Positions 35,134-44,211 of a DNA stretch of 64,000 nucleotides are shown one piece after another. The stretch's first letter is position 1; the number at the start of each line of letters is the position of its first letter. The DNA comes from Hymenobacter sp. IS2118 (lineage in GTDB: Bacteria; Bacteroidota; Bacteroidia; Cytophagales; Hymenobacteraceae). The notes below the pieces were generated by a model. It saw only the letters and a program-made list of their open reading frames with translations, had not been told where the DNA came from and did no database searches. The stretch covers positions 1 through 64,000 of the forward strand of contig NZ_JNLX01000087.1 of assembly GCF_000715495.1 (NCBI RefSeq). The letters are read 5' to 3'. A program made the translations under genes and the position numbers.

Positions 35134-36171
35134 ATGCAGACACCGATTACCGAAGAAATGCTGGCCCGCTACGTGCAGGGCAATGTTTCCGGCCCCGAAA
35201 CGGCCGCCGTGGGCGAATGGCTTACCAACCCGGCCACGGAGGCCAAGGCCCGCGAATGGATGCACCGGCGCTGGGACGATTTAGCGGCGGCCCCCGCCCC
35301 GGCTGGGGCACTGGACGAGCCCGACTACGAGGTGCTGCTCAGCAGCCTGCACCAGCGCCTGGCATTTGGCCGGCCGCGCCTGCCCGTGGCGCAGCCCAGC
35401 CCGATGTGGCGGCGCTGGGCCGCGGCCGCCGCGCTGGCCGGCACGGTGGCCGGCAGCGGCTGGCTGCTGTATTCGCAGCGCACCGTAGCCCCGATAGAAA
35501 CGGCCACCAACTACGGCCAGACCCAGAATATCCGCTTGCCCGACGGCTCGGAAGTAACCCTGAATGGCCACTCCAAACTGCGCTATGCCGCCCAATGGAC
35601 GGCAGATAAGCCCCGCGAAGTGTGGCTGGATGGCGAAGGGTATTTTTCGGTGCAGCACCAGCCCAACCACCAGCGCTTCGTGGTGCACACCCAGGCCGGG
35701 TTTAGCGTGGAGGTGCTCGGCACCAAGTTCACCGTGAACCGGCGCCGCGACCAGGCCCGCGTGGTGCTGCTTTCGGGCAAGGTGCGGGTGAACTTCGACG
35801 ACCCGGCGGTGGCCGACGTCATCATGAAGCCCGGCGAGCTGGTGGAAACCCGCGACGCCCAACCTACCGCCCTGGTGCACAAAACCGTGCGCACCGCCCC
35901 CTACGCCGCCTGGAAAGACGCCCGACTGGTACTCGACGAAACGACCATTGCCGAAATGGTCACCCGCCTGCAGGACACCTACGGCATTGAGGTGGTGGTG
36001 GAAAGCCCCGAGCTGAACCAGCGCAAAGTGACGGGCACCATTCCGGTGCGCGACCTGGACGTGCTGCTGCTGGCCCTGGAGGAAGCCTTCCACCTCAAAG
36101 CCGCCCGCGTAGGCAACCGCATCACCTTATCCGACCAATCTGCTTCCCCCCGTCCCACCTCTTCAAAATAA
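35134..36171 (+). CDS. FecR-type anti-sigma factor
   Basis: The start is set at the ATG at 35134 (MQTPITEEMLARYVQGN), giving 345 residues. A cytoplasmic sigma-binding region (1 to about 85) precedes one membrane helix (about 92-112, RRWAAAAALAGTVAGSGWLLY). A periplasmic FecR domain follows (IRLPDGSEVTLNGHSKLRYA, LDGEGYFSV, VEVLGTKFTV), then a C-terminal DUF4974 domain (TTIAEMVTRLQDTYGIEVVV) that contacts the STN domain of the SusC partner. It keeps the ECF sigma factor inactive until glycan is sensed. It is separated from SusC by only 6 bases. Confidence 0.95.
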   Translation: MQTPITEEMLARYVQGNVSGPETAAVGEWLTNPATEAKAREWMHRRWDDLAAAPAPAGALDEPDYEVLLSSLHQRLAFGRPRLPVAQPSPMWRRWAAAAALAGTVAGSGWLLYSQRTVAPIETATNYGQTQNIRLPDGSEVTLNGHSKLRYAAQWTADKPREVWLDGEGYFSVQHQPNHQRFVVHTQAGFSVEVLGTKFTVNRRRDQARVVLLSGKVRVNFDDPAVADVIMKPGELVETRDAQPTALVHKTVRTAPYAAWKDARLVLDETTIAEMVTRLQDTYGIEVVVESPELNQRKVTGTIPVRDLDVLLLALEEAFHLKAARVGNRITLSDQSASPRPTSSK

Positions 36172-36177
36172 TTCCCT

Positions 36178-39100
36178 ATGAACACCCCTACTCGCAAGGG
36201 CAGTCGTTATACCCGGCCGGCCGGGCTCGCAGCCGGCGTGCTGCTGCTGGGCGCCCTGCAGGTGCCCGCGTCGGCGTCGGCCCAACTACTCGCTTCCGCG
36301 CAGCGGCTTCAGACGCCGGCCAGCACCGAAACGGTGTCGCTCAAGGACCTGCTTAAGCAGTGGGAAAACGACTACCACGTCACTATTTTCTACGAAAGCA
36401 ACCTGGTGGGCAACAAGCGCGTGCCCCGGCCTACCGGCGTGGCCACGCTCGAAACGCGGCTAAGTGCCGTGCTGCCCGCCGCCGACCTGGGCTTCAAAAA
36501 GCTGCGCGAGGATTACTTCATCGTGACCGGCAACGCCCAAAGCACAAGTACGGCTCCCCGCTCCGCTAGTGCGGTGGCCGATGTGCCGGTGTCGGGCCGC
36601 GTGGTGGGACCCAACGGTATGGGCCTGCCCGGCGTGACTGTGCTGGTGCAAGGTACCAGCACGGGCACCAGCACCAATTCGGACGGGAGTTTCGTGATTA
36701 CGGCGCCCGAAGGCAGCACCCTGGTGTTCAGCTTTGTGGGCTTTGTTACCCAAACTGCCGTGGTTTCGGCTTCGTCGGGGGCATTGGCAGTGACTTTGCA
36801 GGAAGACGTGGAGAAGCTGAGCGAAGTGGTGGTGGTGGGCTACGGTACCCAAACCCGCACGGAGCTAACCACGGCCGTGAGCTCGGTGAATGCCAAAGCC
36901 ATTGAGCGGCAGCCGGTGGCGGGCTTCGACCAGGCTTTGCAGGGGCAGGCGGCTGGCGTGCAGGTAACGGCTCCGTCGGGGGCACCCGGCGCGGGCATCA
37001 ACGTGCGCATTCGGGGCAACAGCACGGTGAGCCTGAACGCCTCGCCGCTGTACGTTATCGACGGCATTCCCATTCTGCCTACCTACGACCAGGAGCTAGC
37101 CGTGGGCAACCAGCGCCCCAACCCGCTGAATGCCCTGAACCCTAATGACATCGAGGATATTACCATCCTGAAAGACGGTGCCGGCGCGGCCATCTACGGC
37201 GTGCGGGCTTCCAACGGCGTGGTGGTGATTACGACCAAGCGCGGCAAGGTGGGCACGGCCGTGGTGGGCTTCAGCGCCTACTACGGCCAGCAAACGCTGC
37301 GCAAGAAGCTCGACCTGCTCAACGCCCGGCAGTTTGCCGAGTACTTCAACGAGGCGCAAACCAACGCGGGCCTGGCGCCGGGCTTTGCGGACCTCAACAA
37401 CCTGCCCGCCGATACCGACTGGCAGGACCAGATTTACCGCTCGGCGGCCATTCAGAACTATCAGCTCAACGTGAGCGGCGGCACCGATAAAACCCGCTAC
37501 TACCTGTCGGGTGGCTATTTCAAGCAGGACGGCATCAGCCTGAATTCGGGTTTCGACCGGTTCAACTTCAAGATTAATCTGGACCAGGAGCTGGGGCAGC
37601 GCTTCCGGGCGGGCACCACGCTCAACCTGAGCCGCACGATGACCAACGGCAGCGTGCGCAGCGAAAAAGGCATCGGCAACTCGGGCACCGTGCTGGGCGC
37701 GCTGGCCCAGGCGCCCACCGTGCCCGTGCGCAATGCCGACGGCACCTATGGCACCAATCCGTTTCAGAACTTCGACAACCCCGTTGGAAACCTACTGGAA
37801 ACCAGTAATAAGGCCAACATCTACCAGGTAATTGGCAACGTGTACGGCGAGCTGGACCTGCTCAGGAACCTGGCGCTGCGCAGCTCCATTGGCATCGATT
37901 TCCGGAGCCAGATTGAAAACGAGTTTATCACCCGCGACTATCCGGGCACGTCCAACTCGCAGCCCGAAACCCGTGGTAGCGGCCGCACCGGCACCAACCA
38001 GCAGGTTATCTGGCTCCAGGAAAATACCCTGACCTACAACCCCGAGCTGGGCGAAAAGCACAACCTGACGCTGCTGGTCGGCGAGTCGATGCAGGAGTCG
38101 GACCGGTTTACGTCGAGTGCCGCCGGCTCAGGCTACCCGTCCAACGGCGTGCCCTACCTCTCGGGCGTGTCGGTGTTCACCAAGCCCAGCAGCTACCAGG
38201 ACCAGTGGGGCCTGCTGAGCTTCTTCGGCCGGGCCATCTATAACTACGACGGCCGCTACCTGGCCACGGTGAGCATGCGGGCCGACGGCTCCAGCCGCTT
38301 TGCCGACGGCCAGAAGTTCGGCTACTTCCCGGCCGTGAGCGCGGGCTGGCGCATCTCGAAGGAGCGTTTCTTCCCGCAAACTCAGGCTGTGTCGGAGCTG
38401 AAGCTGCGCGGCAGCTTCGGGGCCAACGGCAACCAGGAGTTTTATACCTACCAGCGCTTTCCGCTCTATGCGGTGGGCTTTAGCTACCCTGGCGCGGGCA
38501 GCACGGTGCTGCCCGGCATCGCGCCTTCCAGCATCGGCAACGCCGACGTGAAGTGGGAAACCACCTACCAGTACAACGCCGGCCTGGACCTGGGCCTGCT
38601 CGGCGACCGCCTGACGCTGACGCTGGACGCCTACCACAAGCGCACCGAAGACCTGCTTACCCTGGTGAGTATTCCGCTGAGCACCGGTGCCCAAAGCCTG
38701 GAAATATTGCAGAACGTGGGCACCGTGCAGAACCGCGGCCTGGAGCTGGGCCTGAACACCATCAACCTGAGAGGTACGAACGCGGATGCCTTTACGTGGT
38801 CGACCAACTTCAACGTGTCGATGAACCGCAATAAGGTGCTGGACCTGGGCAAAGTGGTGAACGAAACCGGCGAGCAAATAGACCGCCGCCTGCCCAGCGG
38901 CAACGGCTTCACGCTGGTGGGCCAGCCCCTGGGCGTGTTCTACGCCTACCAGGTGCAGGGCATCTTTCAATCGCAGGACGAAATCGCGCAGGCGGCCCGG
39001 CAGGACAACGCCGCGCCCGGCGACATCCGCTTCCGGGACCTGAACAACGACAACGTCATCAACGAAAAGGACCGCACGGTTATCGGTAACCCCAACCCCG

Positions 39101-39597
39101 AGGCGGTGGCCGGCGTCACGAACACCTTTGGTTTTAAAGGGCTGGAATTAAGCGTATTTTTTCAGGGCAGCTTTGGCAACGACATCTATAATCAGAACCG
39201 CGAAACCATTGAGGGCCTGCGCGACCCGCTGAACCAGTCGACGGCTGTGCTCGACCGCTGGACCCCGACCAACACGAATACCAACGTGCCCCGCGCCGTG
39301 CGCAACGACCCCAACGGCAACGCCCGCTACTCGGACCGCTTCCTGGAAGACGGCTCCTACGTGCGCCTGAAAAACCTGACCCTGGCCTACAACGTGCCCG
39401 TGACGCTGACCAAGCGGGCGGCCATCAGCAGCCTGCGCCTGTACGTGACCGGCCAAAACCTCATCACCTGGACCGATTACTCCGGCTACGACCCCGAGGT
39501 TAGCTCCGACCCCTTCTCCACCACGGGCCTGGGCCGCGACTTCGGCGTGTACCCGCAGGCCCGCACCTACACGGTGGGCCTCAACGCTTCCTTTTAA
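36178..39597 (+). CDS. SusC/RagA TonB-linked outer-membrane transporter with STN domain
   Basis: The 1,139 residues begin with a signal peptide (about 1-35). An STN signalling domain (about 45-120, TVSLKDLLKQWENDYHVTIF) follows, then a carboxypeptidase-D-like domain (VSGRVVGPNGMGLPGVTVLV), a TonB box region (LSEVVVVGYGTQTR), the plug (VTAPSGAPGAGINVRIRGN ... ILKDGAGAAIYGVRASNG) and a 22-strand barrel ending in aromatic F (VGLNASF). It imports oligosaccharides with SusD. The STN domain is what lets it also signal to FecR and the sigma factor, which are encoded directly upstream. Length and order are typical. Confidence 0.97.
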   Translation: MNTPTRKGSRYTRPAGLAAGVLLLGALQVPASASAQLLASAQRLQTPASTETVSLKDLLKQWENDYHVTIFYESNLVGNKRVPRPTGVATLETRLSAVLPAADLGFKKLREDYFIVTGNAQSTSTAPRSASAVADVPVSGRVVGPNGMGLPGVTVLVQGTSTGTSTNSDGSFVITAPEGSTLVFSFVGFVTQTAVVSASSGALAVTLQEDVEKLSEVVVVGYGTQTRTELTTAVSSVNAKAIERQPVAGFDQALQGQAAGVQVTAPSGAPGAGINVRIRGNSTVSLNASPLYVIDGIPILPTYDQELAVGNQRPNPLNALNPNDIEDITILKDGAGAAIYGVRASNGVVVITTKRGKVGTAVVGFSAYYGQQTLRKKLDLLNARQFAEYFNEAQTNAGLAPGFADLNNLPADTDWQDQIYRSAAIQNYQLNVSGGTDKTRYYLSGGYFKQDGISLNSGFDRFNFKINLDQELGQRFRAGTTLNLSRTMTNGSVRSEKGIGNSGTVLGALAQAPTVPVRNADGTYGTNPFQNFDNPVGNLLETSNKANIYQVIGNVYGELDLLRNLALRSSIGIDFRSQIENEFITRDYPGTSNSQPETRGSGRTGTNQQVIWLQENTLTYNPELGEKHNLTLLVGESMQESDRFTSSAAGSGYPSNGVPYLSGVSVFTKPSSYQDQWGLLSFFGRAIYNYDGRYLATVSMRADGSSRFADGQKFGYFPAVSAGWRISKERFFPQTQAVSELKLRGSFGANGNQEFYTYQRFPLYAVGFSYPGAGSTVLPGIAPSSIGNADVKWETTYQYNAGLDLGLLGDRLTLTLDAYHKRTEDLLTLVSIPLSTGAQSLEILQNVGTVQNRGLELGLNTINLRGTNADAFTWSTNFNVSMNRNKVLDLGKVVNETGEQIDRRLPSGNGFTLVGQPLGVFYAYQVQGIFQSQDEIAQAARQDNAAPGDIRFRDLNNDNVINEKDRTVIGNPNPEAVAGVTNTFGFKGLELSVFFQGSFGNDIYNQNRETIEGLRDPLNQSTAVLDRWTPTNTNTNVPRAVRNDPNGNARYSDRFLEDGSYVRLKNLTLAYNVPVTLTKRAAISSLRLYVTGQNLITWTDYSGYDPEVSSDPFSTTGLGRDFGVYPQARTYTVGLNASF

Positions 39598-39623
39598 GCT
39601 CCGCGCCTAGCCTTCCCCTTCCC

Positions 39624-41081
39624 ATGAAAAAGCTCACAACTTCCCTTTTTGCGTTGGCCCTGCTCGCGGGCTGCAACGTGCTCGACAAGGACCCGCTGCC
39701 CAGTATTTCGCCGGCCAACTTCTTCCAGACCGCCGACGATGCCGAGGCCGCCCTCACGGCCGCCTACGACGGCATTCAGGGCACGGGCGCCTATGCCCAG
39801 GAACTCAACGTGGTGGGCGAGATGCCCTCCGACAACTGCACGAGCACCAACGGCGACGTGGCCGCGATGGAAAGAATTGCCTGGACTCCGACTACTAGTC
39901 AGGTCAATAACATTTACCGCGAAGCCTACATCGCCATCAACCGGGCCAATGCCGTGCTCAAGTACGTGCCCGCCCTGCGCATGGTGGAGGCCCGCAAAAA
40001 CTCCATTCTGGGCGAAGCCCGCTTTCTGCGCGCCCTCTCCTACTTCAATCTGGTGAAGCTTTACGGCGGCGTGCCCCTGCGCCTGGAACCCACCGAAAGC
40101 GGTGCCCCGGCCGTGCTCAACCTGCCCCGCGCCACCAGCGAGCAGGTGTACCAGCAGGTAGTAGCCGACTTGACCGAAGCCGCCGGCCTCACGCCCACCG
40201 CCAACGCCACGCGGGCCAGCAAGGGCTCGGTGAACGCGCTGCTGGCGCGGGTGCAGCTCACGCAGCGCAACTGGGCGGCGGCCCAGGCAGCGGCCAATCA
40301 GGTTATCACCGGCGGAGGCGGCTACGCGCTGGCGGGCAGCTTCAAGTCGCTGTTTCCGGCTGATAACAAGTCGGAATCGGTGTTTGAGGTGCAGTACGCG
40401 GGCAACCCCGACGGCGGCACGTCCAACATTCTGCCCGACCTGCTGCTGCCTTCGCCGCCCGCTACTTTCTCGTTTCCGAAGTTCAACATTCCCACCGCCG
40501 AGCTGCTCGCCTACGCCGACACGGTGAACGACCTGCGCTGGCGCTTCCAGGGCAAAACCAATGCCGGCCGCGACCACGGCAGCTACGTGGACGGCGGCCG
40601 CGGCAACAGCAACGACGACGGCCCCTTCGTGTACAAGTGGCCCAGCAACCCCAACGGCTTCAACAGCCCCGACAACTACTACGTGCTGCGCTACGCCGAC
40701 GTGCTGCTGATGTACGCCGAAGCCACCAACGAGCTCAGCGGCCCCACCGGCGACGCCCTGGCCCGGCTCAACCTGGTGCGTCAGCGCGCGGGCCTCGCGG
40801 CCCTCACCCCCGCATCGGCCCAGGCCGCTACCAAACAGTCGCTGCGCAACGAAATCGACCGCCAGCGTCGCCTGGAGCTGGCTTTTGAAGGCGAACGGTG
40901 GTTCGACCTGCTGCGCTACGCCCGCCACAACCAGGCCGAGGCCGGCGCCCACGCCGTGACGGCCCTCGACCTGATTGCCCAGCAGCGGCAGGGCCAGCGC
41001 GACGTGAATTACCTGTTGTTTCCCATTCCCTTGGGCGAGCTGAACACCAACACTCAGATTCTGCAAAATCCCGGGTACTAG
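39624..41081 (+). CDS. SusD/RagB glycan-binding lipoprotein
   Basis: The 485-residue lipoprotein has its signal cysteine at about 17 (LALLAGCNVLDKDPL). The N-terminal SusD fold is clear (ANFFQTADDAEAALTAAYDG; YREAYIAINRANAVL; EARFLRALSYFNLVKLYGGVPL, shown in parts). The C-terminal RagB region ends in the characteristic RNEIDRQRRLELAFEGERWF and FPIPLGELNTN. It caps the SusC channel and binds the glycan. It lies 26 bases after SusC and is therefore co-transcribed. A long inverted repeat follows before the first GH30 gene. Confidence 0.97.
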   Translation: MKKLTTSLFALALLAGCNVLDKDPLPSISPANFFQTADDAEAALTAAYDGIQGTGAYAQELNVVGEMPSDNCTSTNGDVAAMERIAWTPTTSQVNNIYREAYIAINRANAVLKYVPALRMVEARKNSILGEARFLRALSYFNLVKLYGGVPLRLEPTESGAPAVLNLPRATSEQVYQQVVADLTEAAGLTPTANATRASKGSVNALLARVQLTQRNWAAAQAAANQVITGGGGYALAGSFKSLFPADNKSESVFEVQYAGNPDGGTSNILPDLLLPSPPATFSFPKFNIPTAELLAYADTVNDLRWRFQGKTNAGRDHGSYVDGGRGNSNDDGPFVYKWPSNPNGFNSPDNYYVLRYADVLLMYAEATNELSGPTGDALARLNLVRQRAGLAALTPASAQAATKQSLRNEIDRQRRLELAFEGERWFDLLRYARHNQAEAGAHAVTALDLIAQQRQGQRDVNYLLFPIPLGELNTNTQILQNPGY

Positions 41082-41188
41082 GGTGTGGTCGTTTCGGGGC
41101 AGGGAAGCAGGTGGGAACCAAGACAGTACCTGCCCTGGGACGACTTTTTTTTTAAGCACTCGCTCAACAGTAACCGCAGCAAAAAACC

Positions 41189-41277
41189 GTCATGCTGAGC
41201 TTGTCGAAGCATCTCGCTCGCTTCGTTGGGCCGCTTCAACGAGGCGAGCGAGATGCTTCGGCTGCGCTCAGCATGAC
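41189..41277. repeat. 89-bp hairpin element (GTCATGCTGAGC family)
   Basis: GTCATGCTGAGCTTGTCGAA at the left and CTTCGGCTGCGCTCAGCATGAC at the right (partly shown), with inner arms CATCTCGCTCGC/GCGAGCGAGATG, form a long stem around about 25 bases. It is in the susD-GH30 gap. The same outer sequence forms the terminal inverted repeats of the element at 49921-50175. Confidence 0.8.
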
Positions 41278-41378
41278 AAACGGATAGAATACGATTGCTT
41301 CTACACCACTCCTTGATTGTTATCCTTTCGATAAAAATCTGACTGACTGCCCATTTACTTACTGATTTCAAACCATCC

Positions 41379-42812
41379 ATGTCCTTGTTCTCCCGCCGTA
41401 TTCTATTTCTGAGCCTGACGCTGCTGGCTTTTGATGGCTGCGCGCAGAAAACCGCCCGCCAGAGCGCCCCGACGGCGCGCACAACGGCACGGGCAACGCT
41501 CTGGCTCACCACACCGGACCAGAAGAGCCTGTTTCAGCGGCAGCCGGGCACGCTGGCTTTCGGCGCGACGGCCGGAGCGGGGCCGGTTATTGAGGTGGAT
41601 GAGCAACAGCTTTTTCAGCCCATCGACGGGTTCGGCTACTGCCTCACGGGCGGCAGCGCCATGCTGCTGCACCGCATGGGCGCGCCCGAACGCACGGCCT
41701 TGCTGCGCGAGCTGTTCGGCACGGCGGGCAATGACATCGGGGTGAGTTACCTGCGCCTGAGCATCGGGGCGTCGGACCTGGACGAAAGGGTGTTCAGCTA
41801 CGACGACCTGCTGGCGGGCGAGACGGACCCGACGCTGGCCAAATTCAGCCTGGCGCCCGACCGCGAGCACCTGCTGCCGGTGCTGAAGGAGATTCTGGCC
41901 GTTAATCCCAATATCAAAATCCTGGGCTCGCCGTGGTCGCCCCCCGTTTGGATGAAGGACAACGGCGCGAGCAAAGGCGGCAGTCTGAAACCGGAGTTCT
42001 ACGATGCTTACGCCCGCTACTTCGTGCACTACATCCAGGAAATGAAGGCCGAAGGCGTACGCATCGACGCCATTACCATTCAGAACGAGCCGCTGCACCC
42101 CGGCAACAACCCCAGCCTGCTGATGCAGGCCGGGCAGCAGGCCGGGTTCATCAAACAAAGCCTGGGGCCGACGTTTCGGAAGGCCGGGCTCGACACCAAA
42201 ATTATTGCCTACGACCACAACGCCGACCGGCCCGACTATCCCATCACCGTTCTCAACGACCAGGAGGCGCGGCAGTACGTGGACGGTTCGGCGTTTCACC
42301 TCTATGCCGGCCCCATTGAGGCCCTAAGCCAGGTGCACGACGCGCACCCCGACAAGAGCATCTACTTCACGGAGCAGTGGATTGGCGCGCCCGGCAAGTT
42401 TGCCGGCGACCTGGCCTGGCACACCAAAAACCTGGTCATCGGGGCCACCCGCAACTGGAGCCGCACCGTGCTGGAATGGAACCTGGCCGCCGACCCGCAG
42501 CAAAACCCGCACACGCCCGGCGGCTGCACCGAGTGCCTGGGCGCCGTGACCCTGGCCGGCAACGCCGTAACCCGCAACCCGGCCTATTACATCATCGCCC
42601 ACGCCAGCAAGTTTGTGCGGCCCGGCAGCGTCCGCCTTGCCTCCAATGCCCCGGCCACCTTACCGAACGTGGCCTTCCGGGCGCCCGATGGGTCGCGGGT
42701 GCTCATCGTTATCAATGAAGGCACTGCGGACCAGTCATTTGCCATCCGGCACCTGGGGCGGCAGCTGCGCGCTACGCTCCCGGCCGGGGCCGTCGGCACC
42801 TACGTCTGGTAA
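41379..42812 (+). CDS. GH30 family glycosidase, lipoprotein (enzyme 1 of 4)
   Basis: The 477-residue enzyme has a lipoprotein-like signal (ILFLSLTLLAFDGC; cysteine at about 21). The catalytic barrel and side beta domain of GH30 follow, with acid/base E237 (ITIQNEPLHP) and nucleophile E332 (IYFTEQWIG). Conserved words are DGFGYCLTGG, MGSPW-type LGSPWSPPVWMK and HASKFVRPGSVR. GH30 includes beta-1,6-glucanase and glucosylceramidase activities; the exact bond cannot be told by eye. It is a close paralogue of enzyme 2 at 44212. The position after susCD makes it part of the glycan locus. Confidence 0.92.
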   Translation: MSLFSRRILFLSLTLLAFDGCAQKTARQSAPTARTTARATLWLTTPDQKSLFQRQPGTLAFGATAGAGPVIEVDEQQLFQPIDGFGYCLTGGSAMLLHRMGAPERTALLRELFGTAGNDIGVSYLRLSIGASDLDERVFSYDDLLAGETDPTLAKFSLAPDREHLLPVLKEILAVNPNIKILGSPWSPPVWMKDNGASKGGSLKPEFYDAYARYFVHYIQEMKAEGVRIDAITIQNEPLHPGNNPSLLMQAGQQAGFIKQSLGPTFRKAGLDTKIIAYDHNADRPDYPITVLNDQEARQYVDGSAFHLYAGPIEALSQVHDAHPDKSIYFTEQWIGAPGKFAGDLAWHTKNLVIGATRNWSRTVLEWNLAADPQQNPHTPGGCTECLGAVTLAGNAVTRNPAYYIIAHASKFVRPGSVRLASNAPATLPNVAFRAPDGSRVLIVINEGTADQSFAIRHLGRQLRATLPAGAVGTYVW

Positions 42813-42906
42813 GTTTTTTTCACTGGCCCCGGCCGGTTATTTCAACTCATTTTTCCCAATTTTCAAGTTCCCCCATTTTCACATTTTTCACATTTTTCAA
42901 GTTCCC

Positions 42907-44025
42907 ATGAAAAAGTATTTTACCCTTTCCGCTCTCGCCGCGCTGGCACTTTCTTCGCTGAGCGCCCAGGCGCAGTTCACGGTTGACGGCACTCTCTCGC
43001 CGACCGAAGTTGGCACCGGTACAGGCAAGTACCAGCTGCTGGGCACCTACACGGGCACCCACTCCATTGCCGACCGCGGCCTGAAAGACCTATACGTGGG
43101 CGTCACGGCCACAACCCTAAACATCATGGTGGTGGCTTCGCCCGAAATTGATGGCTACAACTCGATGCTGTTTTACCTGGACGTGCCCAACAAAACGGGC
43201 ATCGCGGCCGGTACCCGCCTGCCCGGCAGCAGCAACGACGGCAACGGCGGCCGCGAGTCGCTGCGGCAGCGCCCTACCCTGGACATGCCCGTTGACTACG
43301 GCTTCCGCCTCACCACCTCACCCTTCGGCAGACCCAACGAGAATGCGATTTACCTCAGCCGGGTAGACTACACCGTAGCGCCGGGCGCCAACGGCTACAA
43401 TGAAATCGGGATGGGTGCGGGCAAAAAAGACGGCACACTGACCACGGATGCCAACGACCCCGCCGGCGCCAAAACGGCCTTCCAAACCAGCGCAACGGGC
43501 AGCGTGGCCGCCAACACCAGCACCGGCTGGGAGCTTGAAATTCCACTGTCGGCCCTCGGCGGGCTAGCCACGGGCAGCAACCTCCGCATGATGGCGGCTT
43601 ACATCGACGACTTCCGCAGCTTCAACTCCGACGTGCTGCCCCAGATTGCCGGCCGCACCACCGCCCTCGGCATCGACCCCGACTTCACGGCCATTGCCGG
43701 CGACCAGTTCTACACCTACCAGGTGAACAGCACCGCGCTGGCCACCCGCACCGGCAGCGCCCCCGCCCTGCAGGCCGCCGCCTACCCCAACCCCGTTGCC
43801 GCCGCCAGCCGCCTGGCCTACACCGTGCCCGTGAGCGCCCAGCCCGTAACGGTGGAAGTGTACAACAGCCTGGGCCAAAAGTCTTTGTCGCTGGTGAACG
43901 CCACCCAGAACGCCGGCCGTCACGAAGTTGCCCTGGCCTCCCTGCAAAACCTCGCCGCCGGCCCCTACCTGGTCACGCTGCGCGTGGGCCAGCAGTTGAG
44001 CCGCCACCGCGTGGTGGTAGAATAA
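42907..44025 (+). CDS. T9SS-secreted protein with an unrecognised beta-sandwich domain
   Basis: The start is at the ATG at 42907 (MKKYFTLSALAALALSSLSAQAQ, shown in part), which gives a clear signal peptide and 372 residues. The main domain (about 22-285; FTVDGTLSPTEVGTG, LYVGVTATTLNIMVVASPE, WELEIPLSALGGLATGS) resembles CBM9/DOMON-like beta sandwiches, but I cannot assign it firmly. The C-terminus (AAYPNPVAAASRLAYTV ... LVTLRVGQQLSRHRVVVE) is a T9SS sorting domain. It lies between two GH30 genes. A carbohydrate-binding surface protein is the best guess. Confidence 0.85.
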   Translation: MKKYFTLSALAALALSSLSAQAQFTVDGTLSPTEVGTGTGKYQLLGTYTGTHSIADRGLKDLYVGVTATTLNIMVVASPEIDGYNSMLFYLDVPNKTGIAAGTRLPGSSNDGNGGRESLRQRPTLDMPVDYGFRLTTSPFGRPNENAIYLSRVDYTVAPGANGYNEIGMGAGKKDGTLTTDANDPAGAKTAFQTSATGSVAANTSTGWELEIPLSALGGLATGSNLRMMAAYIDDFRSFNSDVLPQIAGRTTALGIDPDFTAIAGDQFYTYQVNSTALATRTGSAPALQAAAYPNPVAAASRLAYTVPVSAQPVTVEVYNSLGQKSLSLVNATQNAGRHEVALASLQNLAAGPYLVTLRVGQQLSRHRVVVE

Positions 44026-44037
44026 GGCCACCGGCCG

Positions 44038-44070
44038 GGGCGGCGCCCACGCTGGTAGCGGGCGCCGCCT
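44038..44070 (+). terminator. Hairpin after the T9SS CBM-like gene
   Basis: GGCGGCGCCC pairs with GGGCGCCGCC around an 11-base loop, followed by a short TTT. Confidence 0.5.
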
Positions 44071-44211
44071 TTGGGCCGCGGCACTTCCCACATGAATTCC
44101 AGGAGTTGTCCGTTTTTAGTTATCGGTTGCTAACGCAGGTATAACTCTTTGACCAATAATGAATATTAAGCAAATAACAACTTTTCTATTTCTGAACGAA
44201 CACTTGATTTT

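Noticed and set aside
42613..42906. Longer N-terminus for the T9SS beta-domain protein
   Set aside because: The extra codons overlap the GH30 gene in another frame and hide a perfect signal peptide starting at 42907.
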